NCBI GenBank assembly: GCA_030622395.1
Contig: JAUXGF010000133.1
Coordinates: 1-7,510, forward strand
DNA: 7,510 nucleotides
Direction of reading: 5' to 3'
Source of the DNA: Calditrichaceae bacterium
Lineage (GTDB): Bacteria > Calditrichota > Calditrichia > Calditrichales > Calditrichaceae
Part shown: positions 7,344 through 7,510 of the stretch, piece by piece
Position numbering within the stretch: position 1 is the first letter of the stretch
Layout of the letters: the number at the start of each line of letters is the position of its first letter
The notes under the pieces: model-generated
What the model saw: the letters and a program-made list of their open reading frames with translations, nothing else
Told to the model about the DNA's origin: nothing
Database searches by the model: none
Program-made: the position numbers and the translations under genes

Positions 7344-7510
7344 AAAACATAAGTAACGGCTGAATAAATATTCTTTTCATTTGTAGGATATTGTAACGAT
7401 CCCGAATCGTCAGGGTGTTGAAGAATGGGGCTTCACGCAGTGATCCCTTTTCTTGTATCAGAGTTAAGCGTAGCGGTCTCTGATACACACGGGGGAATTA
7501 TTCCGGCAGG
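7344..7510. other. Non-coding tail downstream of the malic-enzyme-like gene
   Basis: No credible open frame is present in these 167 bases. They hold several small dyads: 7396-7400 with 7406-7410 (acgat/atcgt), 7419-7423 with 7431-7435 (tgaag/cttca), and the stronger repeat listed separately. The hexamer gatccc occurs twice (7398-7403 and 7442-7447). I see no convincing promoter or rho-independent terminator. The region may hold the 3' end of the transcript or an intergenic repeat that continues past the window. Confidence 0.6.
7454..7487. repeat. Perfect 10-bp inverted repeat with 14-nt loop
   Basis: The left arm tgtatcagag (7454-7463) is exactly complementary to the right arm ctctgataca (7478-7487), with a 14-base spacer. 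Neither strand shows a U-run after the stem: the + strand continues with CACGGGGG, and the - strand would continue with AAGAAAAGGG. It is therefore not a standard intrinsic terminator. It could be an operator, a transcript-stabilising hairpin or the arm of a dispersed repeat. Confidence 0.7.

Noticed and set aside
7362..7377. Possible terminator gaata-aa-tattc followed by tttt, just after the second gene
   Set aside because: The stem is five A/T-rich pairs with a two-base loop, which is too weak and too tight for an intrinsic terminator.
7491..7510. The G-run at the right edge as the start of an SRP RNA or tmRNA
   Set aside because: Only about 20 bases are available and they do not match the conserved cores of either RNA.

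Overview
The window carries two long genes on the + strand, about 34 bp apart, followed by roughly 170 bp of non-coding DNA at the right edge. Together the genes fill about 97% of the sequence. Base composition is moderate, and the gene style (tight same-strand spacing, a clear AAGGAG-type ribosome binding site) is bacterial. I could not place the organism. A very large multidomain protein beside a diverged metabolic enzyme would suit an uncultured bacterial lineage, but that is only an impression.

The first gene (2-5065) is open to the left edge, so its N-terminus lies outside the window. It encodes more than 1,680 residues. About 900 residues of mostly unrecognised sequence (helical, HEAT-like repeats, then a mixed alpha/beta block) are followed by a phosphohistidine swivelling domain of the PEP synthase/PPDK type. 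Next come about 250 helical residues, then a C-terminal PPDK_N-type ATP-grasp domain. The order His-domain then ATP-domain is the reverse of PEP synthase, PPDK and rifampicin phosphotransferase, and is the order seen in plant glucan/water dikinases. The PEP/pyruvate TIM barrel is missing. The protein therefore looks able to take phosphate from ATP onto a histidine, but the acceptor is unknown.

The second gene (5100-7343) encodes 747 residues collinear with MaeB-type NADP-malic enzyme: malic domain, NAD(P)-binding domain and phosphotransacetylase-like C-terminal domain. The overall framework is well kept and the nucleotide-binding glycine motif is intact. However, the general-base lysine, two of three metal ligands and the malate-contacting asparagines are replaced, so it is probably not a working malic enzyme.

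The pair is the most interesting content. Two neighbouring proteins are built from pyruvate/PEP-node enzymes, and each lacks the part that would make it act on pyruvate, PEP or malate. The first keeps a complete-looking phosphotransfer module; the second keeps nucleotide- and perhaps acyl-CoA-binding scaffolds. A repurposed regulatory or biosynthetic pair is the working inference. The tail (7344-7510) has no gene, but it has a perfect 10-bp inverted repeat without a U-run.
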